Part shown: positions 1 through 11,231 of the stretch, in pieces
Layout: each line of letters begins with the position of its first letter
Position numbering within the stretch: the first letter of the stretch is position 1
DNA from: Madurella fahalii
Lineage: Eukaryota; Ascomycota; Sordariomycetes; Sordariales
Reading direction: 5' to 3'
Length of the DNA: 64,000 nucleotides
Assembly (NCBI GenBank): GCA_029876055.1
Contig: CM056874.1
Span: 2,418,001 to 2,482,000 of the forward strand
Position numbers and translations under genes: made by a program
The notes under the pieces: generated by a model
The model's input: only the letters and a program-made list of their open reading frames with translations
Told to the model about the DNA's origin: nothing
The model's database searches: none

Positions 1-420
1 ATTGTAGCTGACAGCGTGGCCCCAACTCGTGCTGTAGACATTGCATTCGTACCTATCGCCGGTCTTGTCTTCGAAGTAGTAGTCGTAGGTTTCGTTGGTG
101 TCAAAAGTGAGGGTGTAATCAAATAGGCGATCGTCAGCGGTATTTTTGTTGAGACAATAGCTTGTTATCCCAGTGGTGTTTTTAACATCGTCCGAGGTAT
201 CGTGCCACGTGCCATCTACTTCCCAATTGACATTGATCCCAAAGTTTTCCTTTGCTTGGACAGATCCCTCGACCCTCGCTCCTTCTCCAACTACACCGCC
301 CTTCTCTTCATCAGCTCCTTCGGCACCCACCACTCCAATCCTGTAGGATACCCCATTGTGGCTTTTCGCATCTTTCCATCGGATTTTGGAGTCATCAAGG
401 GCTAGGGTTTGGGTTGACAT
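1..420 (-). CDS. Partial hypothetical protein running off the left edge
   Basis: An open frame on the minus strand starts at ATG 420-418 and stays open for 140 codons to base 1, so the C-terminus lies outside the window. The start begins MSTQTLALDDSK. The protein has no evident signal peptide or membrane segment, is Gly/Glu/Asp-rich near residues 35-55 and rich in Asp, Thr and Tyr later (TFDTNETYDYYFEDKTGDRY). Only two cysteines are visible. A TATA-like box sits about 120 bp upstream. I do not recognise the family; a small cytosolic protein or leaderless effector-like protein are both possible. The absence of stops over 420 nt and the upstream TATA box support a real gene. Confidence 0.6.
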   Translation of the reverse strand, partial: MSTQTLALDDSKIRWKDAKSHNGVSYRIGVVGAEGADEEKGGVVGEGARVEGSVQAKENFGINVNWEVDGTWHDTSDDVKNTTGITSYCLNKNTADDRLFDYTLTFDTNETYDYYFEDKTGDRYECNVYSTSWGHAVSYN

Positions 421-540
421 TCTGTGTTCAAGCGAAAGGGCGTAGTGGAGGGTGTTGGTGAAGTTAGAGTTCTGAAGACCCCACGTTGGTTGAGGTAGGC
501 TCTGTTGGGATGAACGACGAGTGCTGGCGATGAAACGTGG

Positions 541-550
541 TCTTATATAG
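541..550 (-). promoter_or_regulatory. TATA-like box for the left-edge gene
   Basis: On the minus strand this reads CTATATAAGA, about 120 bp upstream of the ATG at 420. The distance is ordinary for a filamentous-fungal promoter. This is a match by eye and not an experimentally supported site. Confidence 0.4.
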
Positions 551-1770
551 AGTGATCAGGCCTACCGCGTGTAGTTTCCCCATCCTCAGCATGGCAAATT
601 CGTCATAGGGCGAGCCATAATCGACTGGAGGTCAAAGCTCTTACGAGAGAGCCAGACTCCACAAGTCACTTCACATCCCATAATTATGTGCCTGCAGTGG
701 AAGCCCTGCACTACCGAAGGACTGATTCGGGGCATTGCTTGTATGCAAACCTGATTCGAGGAGTGTCAGTGAGTCCCGTTTTTTTGAGGGATTAATACGT
801 TTGTGGCTATACAATGGTTGCAACATGCCTAGCTACGCCGCTCGGGAGCCCACCGCCCCTTCCGCGCTTTCTGTTGCAGCAGTTGAAAAGTAGTGGTTGG
901 AACGAATTGATCACCTCCACAAAATTTTTGTATTGTGCTTGTTGTGCCGAAGTCTGGTCGGCACATAAGAGGAAGTCTTAGGCTTGATCCCCCCACCCCC
1001 GATCTCGGAGCCCCTATTAGTTGGCAGTTGCGCGTATGCAGTTGACTGCCGCTCAACACTTCATTACTAACTACCCTCACTCAAAGTTTGCTAGACTGAC
1101 AGAGGGCAAGCAACGAGGCATAATAAACCAACCGGATCACAAAGCAATATTTAACGGTTCTCATGACCAAGAGGTGTCCCAATCCAATAACATACCTTTG
1201 TCCCGGTGCGGGGTAGGGAGGTGGAACTCCGTGGACCTCGAATTATTCACAGCCGCGAGCTTGTCTCTCTTGAATCATAATTGGAAAATGCGGTCATAAC
1301 GGGAAGCCTGATGCGTCAGGGTTCTAAAATGTACCGAGATCATATGAAATTATAGCGCCTTCCACCTAGCCACAATGCAAGAGCTGGTGAATTGATGTAC
1401 AGTGTACGATGGTTTTACCTGTAAGTTGGTTACTATAATAGTTGCTGAGGTCTCTGCTGTATTTTGCCAGGCATTGACGAGGCAACTCTGTCAGCATTTA
1501 ATAACAGAAATTTGTTGATTTGTGGACAAAATAATGCTACAACCTGTACCCGGGTAGGGTCAGACTGCAAGGCAGTTGCAGATAGAAGGGCAGTCAGATC
1601 GGGGTGATGGCACAATCCTGATCGTTGGATGTGACGAACTGGCCGGTGACGATGGTGGCATCTGATGACAGGAAGGACGATTGGTGGTGAGTCCCGCCAC
1701 GCGATCATCGTTTGAATCCGATACCGGCCTAGAGGACCGGTAAACCAGTTCAGAGGAGTTGGCGTAAGAG
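551..1770. other. Intergenic stretch without a recognisable gene
   Basis: Short open frames on both strands overlap each other and show no family motifs, introns or start context. I see no RNA gene or transposon end here. Confidence 0.4.
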
Positions 1771-2223
1771 AAAGCGGGGTTAGGACCTATGGGCTCCATG
1801 GACAACACACACACACCTGAAGTGCGAAAGGCCTAATTACGTGTCAAAGAAATAATGTGTTTCACTGGCAGGTCAGCTTCTCTGGGTTGCTTTCGAAATG
1901 AGTGGATGGAGTTGTAAGCCCAACTGGCCCCCCTGGGACAAGATTCGATGAGTCCATCCTGCATCTTTTTTCGAAAGTGAGGCCCACTGCATCGATGTAA
2001 AGCGGGGTTAGGACCTATGGGCTCCATGCGCATCACACACACCGGAGGTGCAAACGGCCCAATTACGTGTCAAAGCAATAATCTGTTTCACTGAAAGGTC
2101 AGCTTCTCTGGGTTGTTTTCGAAATGCGTGGACGAAATTGTATGCCCAACTTATTCTTGGGACAAGAATCGATGAGTCCGTCCTGCATCTCTTTTCGAAA
2201 GTGAGGCTGACTGCATCGATGTA
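1771..2223. repeat. Two-copy 228-bp tandem duplication
   Basis: Unit 1 is 1771-1998 and unit 2 is 1999-2223. Both begin AAAGCGGGGTTAGGACC and end ATCGATGTA. The units differ by scattered substitutions and a 3-bp length difference, so both are multiples of three. On the minus strand both encode a related segment containing FRKQPREADL, one copy broken by a stop. This looks like an old tandem duplication inside a former coding region. Confidence 0.85.
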
Positions 2224-3394
2224 TGTGTCTGGATGAAATCGCATGACTTCAGAAAATGGTGCCCTCACCGTACTGGAGCGGTTCGGATGCTTGTCACCTA
2301 AAAGAGATTGAGACTCGTCACCCAGCAGATACCTGTACACACAATGTACCGTGGTGGGCCGTTCATCACACTATATGTGTTAAAGGCTGTTAGTGACCAA
2401 AGGGCAGGCAACTTGCTGAGGTTAACCGTAAGCCTCAATGTTTTTTTTGCCAGCCGCTTCACCCCCTTCCCTCCTCACTACTCGTTCCTACCCGTCTTTG
2501 ACTGGCATTTATGTTGCGTAATAAATACACCAGGCGTCGGATACACACAATCTGCAATGGCAATTAGCAGACGAATTCTAGTCTTGCGGGGGGTTGTACC
2601 GAGCGTGTGTAACCTCATGCCCCGCGTTTGAGATGAGTAACGGAGCCTGGCTCGATGTGCGGTGCTTCACATCGCACATTTTGGGCTACCTCGCCGATTG
2701 TATTTTGGGAAAGGGAAAGGACGGTGGCAAATGCGGCAAAGTGAGAGAGCTACGTCGTGGGGATGGTGAGATGGATGCCGTATGATGCGGCGTTTCTGCC
2801 AGGGGATGGTCCGGCAAAAGTGATTCACTCCGTCATGGTGATAGCCTGGTTACCTAGGTAATAATACTAGGACCCTGGTTGCCAAATATGTAAGTTTAGG
2901 GTCGGTACAGTGATGTGGTTGATAACAATAGCAAAGAAGGGAAAAGAGAAGAAACCCAGCCTAGTCGGATCTTAAGGACAGAAGACAGCACCGGCTGGGG
3001 TGCTTCAGAGGGTGAGATTTGGGTAGATAGATGTCCCAGGGAACTGGTGGGAATTTCGTTGGAACCGACCTGCTAGACCAGAGAATGACACGGAATCACA
3101 AAGCGGGGCCTTGTTGCTCTGGAGATCCGGGGATGGGTTAGAATGCTCCCCCCTCTCGACGGTTGACACACGTAATGCTCATGCGTCGGAGCCTGAACGA
3201 CGCTGCTGTTGTTGAGAGAAGACCGGCCGCACATTCGGCAGGCAGTTTCATTCATACACACCCCAGCAGTGCCACTAGGTATCTTCAAGGTCGCTCTGTC
3301 ACTTTTTCTGGTATTCCGGATCTGGCCTTGCCGGAGCCCACGAGTGATATGTCAGTCGAAGTGGAGTGACACTCTGCGGCTTGGCACTTAGAGT
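2224..3394. other. No recognisable gene
   Basis: Only short overlapping open frames are seen. Nothing resembles a known domain, although the NAD-binding half of the sirtuin relic that follows might be expected here and is not visible. Confidence 0.4.
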
Positions 3395-3733
3395 TGGGAC
3401 GAGTGTGGCCGAGAAACGGGGACTCTAGCGGGACAGGAGTCTCCATGCCCTGGCTGTGCCGAAACATCTGACGCTAGAAAGACAGCAGGGAAACTTGCAA
3501 CTGCAATCGGAACGCTTCGACCCGACATCGTGCTGTACGATGAATTGGACGCGATGGGAACTGGAGTGGTCGAGAGATACAAAGTCAAGCCAGAAAGAGG
3601 GAGGAAAGGATTCACTGCTTTGGAAGAAGAAAGGAATCAGGCTTTGGAGAAGGAAGTAGCTCAGTTCCGGACAGCGATTAGCGGCTTTAGGCAACCAGAG
3701 GCGGCTGTGGCGAGTGTAAGGTTACTGAGATGA
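3395..3733 (+). pseudogene. Sirtuin-like zinc-module fragment fused to an unknown tail
   Basis: In one frame the sequence reads SWDECGRETGTLAGQE, then the cysteine pair CPGC (3446-3457), then GKLATAIGTLRPDIVLYDE ending at 3544. The order WDE-GRE, CPxC and G-LRP-IVLYDE is typical of the zinc module and adjoining strand of fungal Sir2-family NAD-dependent deacylases. A stop lies just upstream where the first cysteine pair should be. No Rossmann-fold half and no catalytic His are seen nearby. After IVLYDE the frame continues with a charged, Glu-rich stretch to a stop at 3733 that does not resemble a sirtuin. The fragment cannot be an active enzyme. The family call rests on motif recognition only. 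Confidence 0.55.
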
Positions 3734-3902
3734 CCGAAGCTGGGGATGAGTGTAGGCAGATAGCTAAACAAAGGTCGAAGTATGATGTGTCACCGCGGAG
3801 CCCATCTATCGCCAGTGCCGGTCGCGATGCGCACACAGAGCGACCCAGCCGCAAAACAGGACATAATGATCACGGCGCTTCCGGGGAACTAAGCGGGTCG
3901 AG

Positions 3903-4473
3903 CTTCTCTCGGTATATCCTCTCGAGTGCCACCCCGAACCAGACACAACTAGGAGACAGCTTATTGAATGCGGCTGCGAGTATGTCTCCTTGATGGGTAT
4001 CCATCATCGGCAGTACGACGGCACGGCATTCTACATTGATGATGAAGGCGAAATCGTCTGTCGGTACGTTCAGGGTAAGATCATGGTGGATGCCATCTGT
4101 TTCCAGGAGAACAAACCCAAATATCCCTGTCCGCGGGTTCAAGAAGTGACCAAAGTACTCGGTTTTAGGGCAGTGCGCCACCATCAGGCTTGAAAACCTT
4201 GATCCAGATCAGCTGAGGGAGAATGAGTTTCTCACCTGCGCTCCGACTGTCTTAGGTTTTTGCTTGAAGACCCAGACATTCCGTTCGTTCCCCTTCCCAA
4301 GTGATGGAAATCTGCTAATACGCCTCAGTTGAGCTCGCCGTCTCCAATACCAGCAATGTCGAGTGGAGCGAAGCTTCCTTTGATGATGTGATCCCCGAGG
4401 CGCAAAAGCTGCCGATTCAGGCTCTGACGGAGACAAAACAAATCGCTGAAGAAAAAGATGTTTTGTGCATTTG
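3903..4473 (+). pseudogene. Relic of a fungal AAA+ ATPase with N-terminal DUF7025-type region
   Basis: Frame 1 (3903-4193) reads YPLECHPEP, then YVSLMGIHHRQYDGTAF, then GKIMVDAICF. This matches the region that precedes the ATPase module in large fungal AAA+ proteins of the DUF7025 group. A second frame (4201-4330) gives DPDQLRENEFLTCAPTVLGF, the usual next block, and a third (about 4331-4473) gives VEWSEASFDDVIPEAQK, which normally lies just ahead of Walker A. A small degenerate intron with GCTAATA and CAG may sit at about 4303-4330. The Walker A itself is reduced to LGGAP followed by a stop near 4490. The gene is truncated and frame-broken, with no ATPase core. Confidence 0.6.
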
Positions 4474-4839
4474 ATGTTGGGGGGTGCCCCGTGTTGAGAT
4501 GATCGGCATTGGGGTCGATCGGTTGTGGGGTGGCGACTTCTACTGTAACAGCTCCAGGGCCAGCCAGTTACGCTGAAGGCATGATGGGAAACGGTAATGC
4601 ATCGCGATTTGTTGTTAACCCGAACGGCTTCGTGTCTATTGCTCGGGCTTGCTGACGAAGACTGCTGTGCGACACTGCAATCGTGTTAGTAATTGGCGAT
4701 GATGCCGGCCTAACTTGCGGGCACAAATGGCGTCTCATGATGGCCAAGGCATGTTGTCGGTGAGTGAACGCCCAGCGCCCATGCTGCCGTCCTCGATCGT
4801 GTGAATTACTCCTGGGACTCATAATTTTGGTGGATTCTG

Positions 4840-5275
4840 CCCAGTGGGATGTGATGAGAAGATAGAGCTTGCCGCCAGGCAGAACTGCACAATTTGCTAC
4901 ACAATCTCGTGTTCCACAATGTGGGGCTCTAATGCAAGATGTTATACAATGACGCCACGCAGAACGACTGGATTTGGAGATTTCGCGCGCTGCTCACCGC
5001 GGAGTACACTGGCACGGCGACTTCGTCAAGTACCACCAGTGCTCCAAACATGAAGATTACTACCAGTGCGCGTGCGGCAAGCCCACGGCACCGGCGCACA
5101 CAAGGACGTGCTGGATAATAAAAGATGTACGGGCCCCAGAATGAGACAGATGGGGTTCCCAGAGTACCTGAGACTGTACCGAGAACGCCTGGGGGCTCTT
5201 AGGGAGCTGCTCAGGACTGAGGAAGACGCCCACAAGGTCCAGTTGGTCTGGACCCTGGGCGCTGAACGCTAGTTT
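4840..5275 (+). pseudogene. Unrecognised gene remnant
   Basis: Several adjacent partial frames look protein-like: NDATQNDWIWRFRALLTAEY at about 4940-5010, YHQCSKHEDYYQCACGKP at about 5025-5085, and PEYLRLYRERLGALRELL ending at the stop near 5272. They lie in different frames with stops between them. The middle part has a Cys/His-rich arrangement. I do not recognise the family. This could be a further decayed part of the preceding AAA-type gene or a separate relic. Confidence 0.3.
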
Positions 5276-6185
5276 TTGCTTCCCACTGGGTTTTGTTTTA
5301 TGGCGTTGGAACATGGATTGACTACCTAGTTAACCGCGAGACCTTGCAAGTAGCACGTGCCATTCCGCAGGACGCGGAGAACCGCCACGTTAAATTGATT
5401 ATTATTATTGGAGATTTTGCAGACAAGCTGCTCTGTCTCCACGAAGGTGGAGTTGGCTTCTGCTCAACTAATCTAGTTTAAACGAAAATATGGTAGACGG
5501 CACGCTCCTACCATGAATGGGCCACCCCACACACTGACGTGCAACATACTGGCCATCTCGCGGAGACTCCGGTGGCCATATATGGTCTATTACTACCAAA
5601 AGCCCGAGTTGCAAAAAGAGAGGACCTTGTGCATGCGGCTAGGCAGGCATCAAAGCGCTCTTTTCTGCTTCACGGTATCTTCCAATCACTCAACTGCCGG
5701 TCGGGTAGCTGGAAAGGTACTTTCATCCTGGCAAGCACAGGGCCAATTTAATCTTTCTTTCCCCCTCCACACTTTATAGAAACAGCCCAACATTGCCCAA
5801 TGCTGATGGAGACAGACTTGTGATGGCTTCTTCACTCAGAGTGGGGGACTTGAAGGTAATATCGCACACCCAAGTGTTGCTCAAGAGCTATTTGCAACTT
5901 GATCTATTGGATTGTAACGTGTTGAATCTATCCTGACCAAGGTAGAGTACCTTACCTATACTTTGGGCAAACCCTCTGGCCGTTAGGGACCCAATCCATT
6001 TCATCTCCCAGAACTGTAGTAATGCGCCTCGGCCGCCAGAGGTGTTGTCGCACAGCTTGGATTGCGAAGCGAACTGCGCCGCCACTTTTCATCAGGCAGC
6101 TTCGCATAAAGGCCGTAAGAACACCCAGGTATAGGCTGCGAATGCAAGGATGGGGTGATTGAAAACGACAGATCAAATCTCGACG
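5276..6185. other. No recognisable gene
   Basis: Only short overlapping frames occur on both strands, without motifs, introns or conserved starts. Confidence 0.4.
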
Positions 6186-6189
6186 CGAG

Positions 6190-6255
6190 GCATCTTGAGG
6201 CTGGCGGACAGAATCGAACCGCGACAGGCGGACTGTTGTTTCACCACACCCTCAC
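6190..6255 (-). pseudogene. tRNA-Asp(GTC)-like relic
   Basis: On the minus strand the stretch contains GTCCGCCTGTCGCGG directly followed by TTCGATTC. The first resembles the anticodon arm of fungal tRNA-Asp (CCGC-CTGTC-GCGG, anticodon GTC) and the second the T-loop, with a D-loop-like GTGGTGAAAC upstream. The variable loop and 5' half of the T-stem are missing and the acceptor arms do not pair, so it cannot fold as a functional tRNA. This could also be coincidence. Confidence 0.25.
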
Positions 6256-6623
6256 GGCTGCATTGCGCTTGTCAGACATGTGATGGCAAATGAGTGAGCA
6301 CTTTTCGCAGAGAAAACATTTGAGAAACACGGCAGTCCGGCTTGATTGGTTGAAGTGAGCGTGGTTTCAACTGCACATTTGATGCCTAATGAATAACGTT
6401 ACCTAATGAAATAATGCCGCCTTACTCTCAAGGAGCTGGAACTGCGGAGAAAGAGTCCCAGGGCAAACAGGTATTTCAGGGCAAGTGTCCCTCCCACTGA
6501 GGTTAGAGTTTGGTCCTCATTAAGCCCTCCGCTTGCAAACCACCTGCAATACGCACCTTCCTAAGCTCTTGTTCAATACCATAGCCAACTGCCCAACCCC
6601 TCATCTTGGAAAGATTCGTTTCT

Positions 6624-6683
6624 GTAAGTTTGCACAAGGCAACAGTCCGCACAGTCTGGCAGCCCCATCTGACTCATCCACAG
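6624..6683 (+). other. Probable 5'UTR intron
   Basis: Donor GTAAGT at 6624, branch-like CTGAC near 6670 and acceptor CAG at 6681-6683 define a 60-nt intron. It ends two bases before the ATG of the next gene, and so helps fix that start. Confidence 0.55.
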
Positions 6684-6685
6684 AA

Positions 6686-7297
6686 ATGGCGTCTGGTGAA
6701 GCTTCGTCCCGCCGCCATGGCGACATCCCAAAGCCGGAGATCATTGCCGCTGCCATTCATGGCAACTGCGTGTTCTCGGATGCTGAGCAGCCCGTCACGG
6801 TTCGCCATTTGTCCGGGCAGTCGGTCGTGAGTGCCCTGGCGCCTGATCCCGGACCGCTGTCGGGCCCAAGCGACGGAAAGCTCGGCAAGATCCACTTCCC
6901 TCTTGGTTTGATGTGGGACGCCGGGGCGGTGAGCGTGGACCAGAAGAATCTCAAGCCCGGACTGTGGCTGCGAGTAGACTGTGATCAAGCCATGCTGAAT
7001 TCCAACGAATTGCCGCCTCCACAGTACACCGAGGTCGTTGCGGCTGAGGTTTTTGTTGGCTGCACGTCCGTCTGGCGCAAGGAATTCAATACCATGACTG
7101 AACAGCCCAAGACCAGAACGTTCACGGAGCTTATTTCGCCCTGGGATGGTTTGATCCAGGCTTGCAAGGATGGACCACGCGCCCTAGAAGTCACACTCAC
7201 GCTCAAGTTTGGGAGGGATGCCATGAGATTCTGCTCGGTGTCGGTGTTCGGTACCGCCTTGGCGCCGCTGCCCCCTTGGCAGTTGGGACCACTCTAG
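6686..7297 (+). CDS. Hypothetical protein, 203 aa
   Basis: An uninterrupted frame runs from ATG 6686, in the context CAGAAATGG, to the stop at 7295-7297. An upstream in-frame extension to 6533 has no ATG, so 6686 is preferred. It begins MASGEASSRRHGDIPKPE. The protein is soluble, with no signal peptide or membrane segment, and has a Pro-rich C-terminus (LAPLPPWQLGPL). A well-formed 5'UTR intron lies immediately upstream. Codons show no RIP-like stops, unlike the neighbouring relics, so it is probably an active single-copy gene. I do not recognise a family and assign no function. Confidence 0.65.
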   Translation: MASGEASSRRHGDIPKPEIIAAAIHGNCVFSDAEQPVTVRHLSGQSVVSALAPDPGPLSGPSDGKLGKIHFPLGLMWDAGAVSVDQKNLKPGLWLRVDCDQAMLNSNELPPPQYTEVVAAEVFVGCTSVWRKEFNTMTEQPKTRTFTELISPWDGLIQACKDGPRALEVTLTLKFGRDAMRFCSVSVFGTALAPLPPWQLGPL

Positions 7298-7628
7298 ATC
7301 CCCCAGACGGGAGAGCTTTTGTAGCTAGATTCTTAACTACCAGCTACGTCTGGAGGCTTCAGATTATATTTTGGCAGCCGCATCTTAAGAGAAGGACCCT
7401 TGTTCCAGTCATATTGTTCGTCGTTGCTGTCTTTCGGCAGCTTCTAGCTAGTTTCACGAATCCACGCCAGGGGGTGAATGAGTGAGTGAGTAAACTCTCC
7501 AGGACGGATGTCGGTCGCTGAGGGAAAGCGGGTCCGACTGGAAAGTCGACTGCCTCCATGATCAGACCAGATGACCACATGAGCTGCCGGGCAGGAGTGC
7601 CGGGCGCACTACTCATCCTACCAGTTGC

Positions 7629-8185
7629 TTAAAGATCAATATAGCAACGCATAGCTATCCACGAATTAACGTCGCTTTCTGTTTTTCCAACCGTTGCCGG
7701 GCGGTTTCCATCTCGCCTCCATCTCGCCTCCATCTCTCCACATCTGTCATCATCTTCGTGATTCGGCGCTGCTTCATAAAGCGTTGCAAAAGTCGCCGCC
7801 ATCCGTGATAGGGGCGATAGCCGCAACTCTGTGTCTCCGATGGGCTCTGCAGTTATGAATGTTTGGCGCAACTCATAGTACAGTGGGTGAACTGGCGGAA
7901 TTAACCACTTTCTGGCAGGCCTTGGTTGGTCCTTGTCGGCTGTCTCGATGGCAGCCTTCAACGGCTCCAGTTCGCTGGACTCGCAATAACTTCCTCATTG
8001 TTAGCCAGTCTGTAAGCAGAGGGTGAGAGATTCTGGAGCATTGTATACCCCTTCCATTTGCGCAAGATTCCGGCAATGTTGATCTTGGAGTTGTCCGCGT
8101 ATGCCGGTTTGAGAAAGCGAACATCTCTCAGCTGCTGGCGAAGGCCGGCACGCTGTGCAGCCGTAAGTTCTTCCGGTCGCTTCAA
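7629..8185 (-). pseudogene. Possible FluG-domain/integrase-like gene relic
   Basis: The minus strand at about 8060-8185 reads QQLRDVRFLKPAYADN followed by INIAGILRKWKGY. This resembles the N-terminal block of the fungal proteins annotated as FluG-domain proteins (tyrosine-recombinase-like transposon-derived genes), where a DVxFLKPAYADSTKxNIAGILRKWK pattern occurs. The frame is lost after about 75 codons. A second frame (7629-7961) stays open for 110 codons without a recognisable domain. No ATG begins the first frame, so it is a fragment. The family call is from memory of the motif and is moderate to low. Confidence 0.4.
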
Positions 8186-8288
8186 AACTACCCAAGATGT
8201 TGTTCTGCAATCTAGTCAAGTTAACATCTTTTTCACTTGCGCTAACACCTCTTGTGCTCGTCCTGAGTCATTTGCCCGGGTACCCAAA

Positions 8289-8308
8289 ACCCATGGGTAC
8301 CCATGGGT
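8289..8308. repeat. Perfect 20-bp palindrome
   Basis: ACCCATGGGTACCCATGGGT equals its own reverse complement and is itself two copies of the 10-bp palindrome ACCCATGGGT. Just upstream lies CCCGGGTACCC. A similar GGGTACC/ATGGGT-rich patch occurs at 55926-56075. Confidence 0.8.
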
Positions 8309-8519
8309 AATTTGCAAGCCTATTAAGGAGCTGCTGATAACCCACTCTTATCGCCGCGTCAGGACCCAGCGGACCCAGCCCAATCTTCATGTTCACGTTC
8401 CAGTCTACCATATGACCAACAATGCCACTAAGTCAATCGTAGTCTCAACCGATGCGAGAGAGCGCCGCCTTGTGGTAGCTCCAGGGGCATATTACCGCCA
8501 CCACTCTAGAAACTTATAA

Positions 8520-9275
8520 TTATAAATGTAATTAAATATATTTATTGGAGGTAAAAGATAGAGAGAAACCTAAGACCAAACAAATAAACTAGAGCACTAC
8601 CCTACAACATTCCTAGTTTAACTATTAAATATTTTCCTTATCTAGGTATAAACGTACACTACTTAGCTTAACACTATCATACTATAGTCTACAGAGCTAT
8701 ATAATAATTTGATTAAAATTTCACTTAGGATTATAAGGTAAATCCAAATAATGTCCTATTATACTAACTTATATTATATCTATCTAAGACGTATTTACTA
8801 CTCATTATATATATATCTACTAAATACGAGATAGCTTAGACAATACTTTACATAACTACAACTATAATACACTCTATTTATTCAACTCTTAGCCTCTATT
8901 AAAAATATACTAATATATTCTGAGGTACTATAATGAGAGTTCCTAGGTAAGACTAGGAGAACCAACTAAATGATAGTAGATGGTATCATAGTACTCAGGT
9001 AGATAGGAACCTTTTAGGAAACTCTCTTATATAAGAAACTTCTAATTTATAAGGATCAGTCTCTCTATAATTAATAGAAGGCTATTCACCAAGATATCGT
9101 ATGTTGGTCTATATCTTTTCAGTATTGAGATATTATAATCTATCTTTCTCAACGTATTCCTAGAATAACCCCTTAATAATTCTAATCCTTTTATTCTACT
9201 ATTAGCTATGATAATATTTATAATTAGCATCTTAAATATGTTAAGGAGCGGAGAGTTCTTAGAAGAATATACCTC
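8520..9275. other. AT-rich, RIP-like decayed sequence without genes
   Basis: The composition shifts abruptly to very AT- and TpA-rich sequence right after 8515. The stretch is crowded with stops in all frames. It is probably an old transposon eroded beyond recognition. Confidence 0.6.
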
Positions 9276-9725
9276 TGTAATGGGCTGAGCTCGGTGCAGG
9301 TCTTGGCAACCCTCGGCCAACCCCTGACAAGCACGAACCATTGACCCATTAGTTGGATAAAGCTATTCCCAAACGTCAACCACCGAAGATTCGAGCAAAA
9401 TGCTAGGGCCACTATATACAAGGATAAAGATGCCTAGAGAGTCCTAAGAATCTTCTGTCTTTCCTTCTCTCCTTAAGTTCAGTATACTTATAGAGTCGTT
9501 ACCAGATAGTTGTAATATACTTCTAAGACTATTATATTATACTGAACTTCCCCTTCAACGAACCCGACGAAGACAGTAATTAACTGCTTTTTAGCGGTCG
9601 ACGATGACAGATCTTTTTGCCGCTATCCCGACCGGCGGATACTATATAGATAGATCTCTCTTCTAATAGCAGTTAGTAGGGACAGAGACCTTGGTCTAAG
9701 GGAGCTAAGTAGTCTAGACCACCGG

Positions 9726-9749
9726 AAAAAAAAAAAAAAAAAAAAAAAA
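9726..9749 (+). repeat. Run of 24 adenines
   Basis: A homopolymer A tract lies in the leader of gypsy C, followed by a GA-repeat. Its exact length is prone to assembly error. Confidence 0.9.
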
Positions 9750-11016
9750 CTATCGAGAGAGAGAGAATCGATAGTCGAGATGTCTACCGAACTTTAGGAG
9801 GGCCAGCTACTACAGCTGGTAAGTCAGCTAGCCGAATAGCTTACTACTATTCGAGCGGAGTAGGCGAGGGAGAGAGAGCACTTTGTGTAGCAGCTAGTGG
9901 AAATTCGGGCAGAACAAGCAAACGAATACGAGGCGAGCCGAAAGCAGATCCGAGTCCTCTAGTAGAACCTCGCCTCTATCTAGAACCTCGCCTCTACCTA
10001 GAACCTCGTCTCCCCTATACCCGCGACTACGATGCTGACTTCAGGTAGTGACATCCCAATAACCAACTCCCTTATACCTATACCAGATGTAGCCAGCACT
10101 CCGAGTAAGAAGCTGCTCCTTCCTGACCCATCTAAATTCGACAGGCTATACTCTAGTTTCCGTACCTAGTACTCGGAGATAAAGAACAAACTGGCGGTAG
10201 ACGGCCCTGTAATAGGATTCCTATTAGACTAATTTGCCTATATCTACTCGAGGCTAGAAAGAACAGCCTAGAATATAACCGTCATATTCGTTGAGAGAGG
10301 TGGTAGCGATGGTATGTATTGCCCCTAACGGTTCCTGACGTACCTAAACGAGTGTTATAGAGACCCGAATACTAAGGCGAGGGCTATCTACCGTCTCCGA
10401 ATACTATAGTAGAAGGAGTATAAGAGCTTTAGAGCTTTTCTACCTAAATTCAAGAGGGAGCTTGTAGATAGTAATAGTGGAAGCTAGATAAATAAGGTTT
10501 GGATCAACTATCTAGAGGGAGCGTTGAACACAAAGATACGAGAACACTTAGTTAGCTGTCTAAATACCCCTACGAACTATACCGAGTTTATTAGAATACT
10601 CTATATACTTAGATCGAGGATCTATAGCCTTAAGTTAGTAAGAAAAAGGGATAGTACCCGGTTAAAGTTCCCTCAGTTCAATTAAGAGGCTTTGAGGTAG
10701 ATAGCTAAACCAGCTATATAAACTGAGGTAGTAGATAGAATGGACTGGAAACTCTCTAACATCGTAAGAATTAACTATAGAGCTCTGAGGAAGGGTAAAG
10801 GCATAAGACAGCAAGTAAAATCAAGGAATACCGAGGAAGAAGAGTCTTATTATAGGGAAAGACTCTACTATCGCTATAGAAAACCTGGTTATATCGCAGC
10901 TACTTGCCGATAGATATCTAAAGGACATCTATAGTGCTTTTGCAAGACCCGGATTGATCAAGCTATATCTACCACCTACGAGGATACAGCTAACGACTAC
11001 GGCTAATCCAGGAATT

Positions 11017-11231
11017 TGTCAGGTGCAGGAGGGTGTCAGGTGCAGGCGGGGCACTGCCAGGGTCAGGGGCCTATAAATTACCGGCTTCGCCGGAAGTTTT
11101 GGAACGTTCAGAGTTCAACACTGTCACCTACCATCTCCTTAGAAGCGATAGCTGCGCAGACGCCGCTCCTTCAATGCGAATCATCCTTTCACTCTCCTTT
11201 TCTCACAGCAATCCCAATTTTCGATCTGACA
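11017..11231 (+). mobile_element. 215-bp solo LTR, copy 1
   Basis: It runs TGTCAGGTGC...GATCTGACA, with TG/CA ends in a 6-bp inverted repeat TGTCAG/CTGACA. It is flanked by the perfect 5-bp target duplication GAATT (11012-11016 and 11232-11236). A TATA-like CTATAAATTA lies at 11071-11080 and the first 13 bases are repeated at 11034. It lies between the knuckle and the protease of gypsy C and shows almost no decay, so it arrived after the host element was mutated. Confidence 0.9.

Noticed and set aside
6533..6685. 51-residue extension of the 203-aa protein
   Set aside because: It begins with TTG and spans a well-formed intron that ends two bases before ATG 6686.
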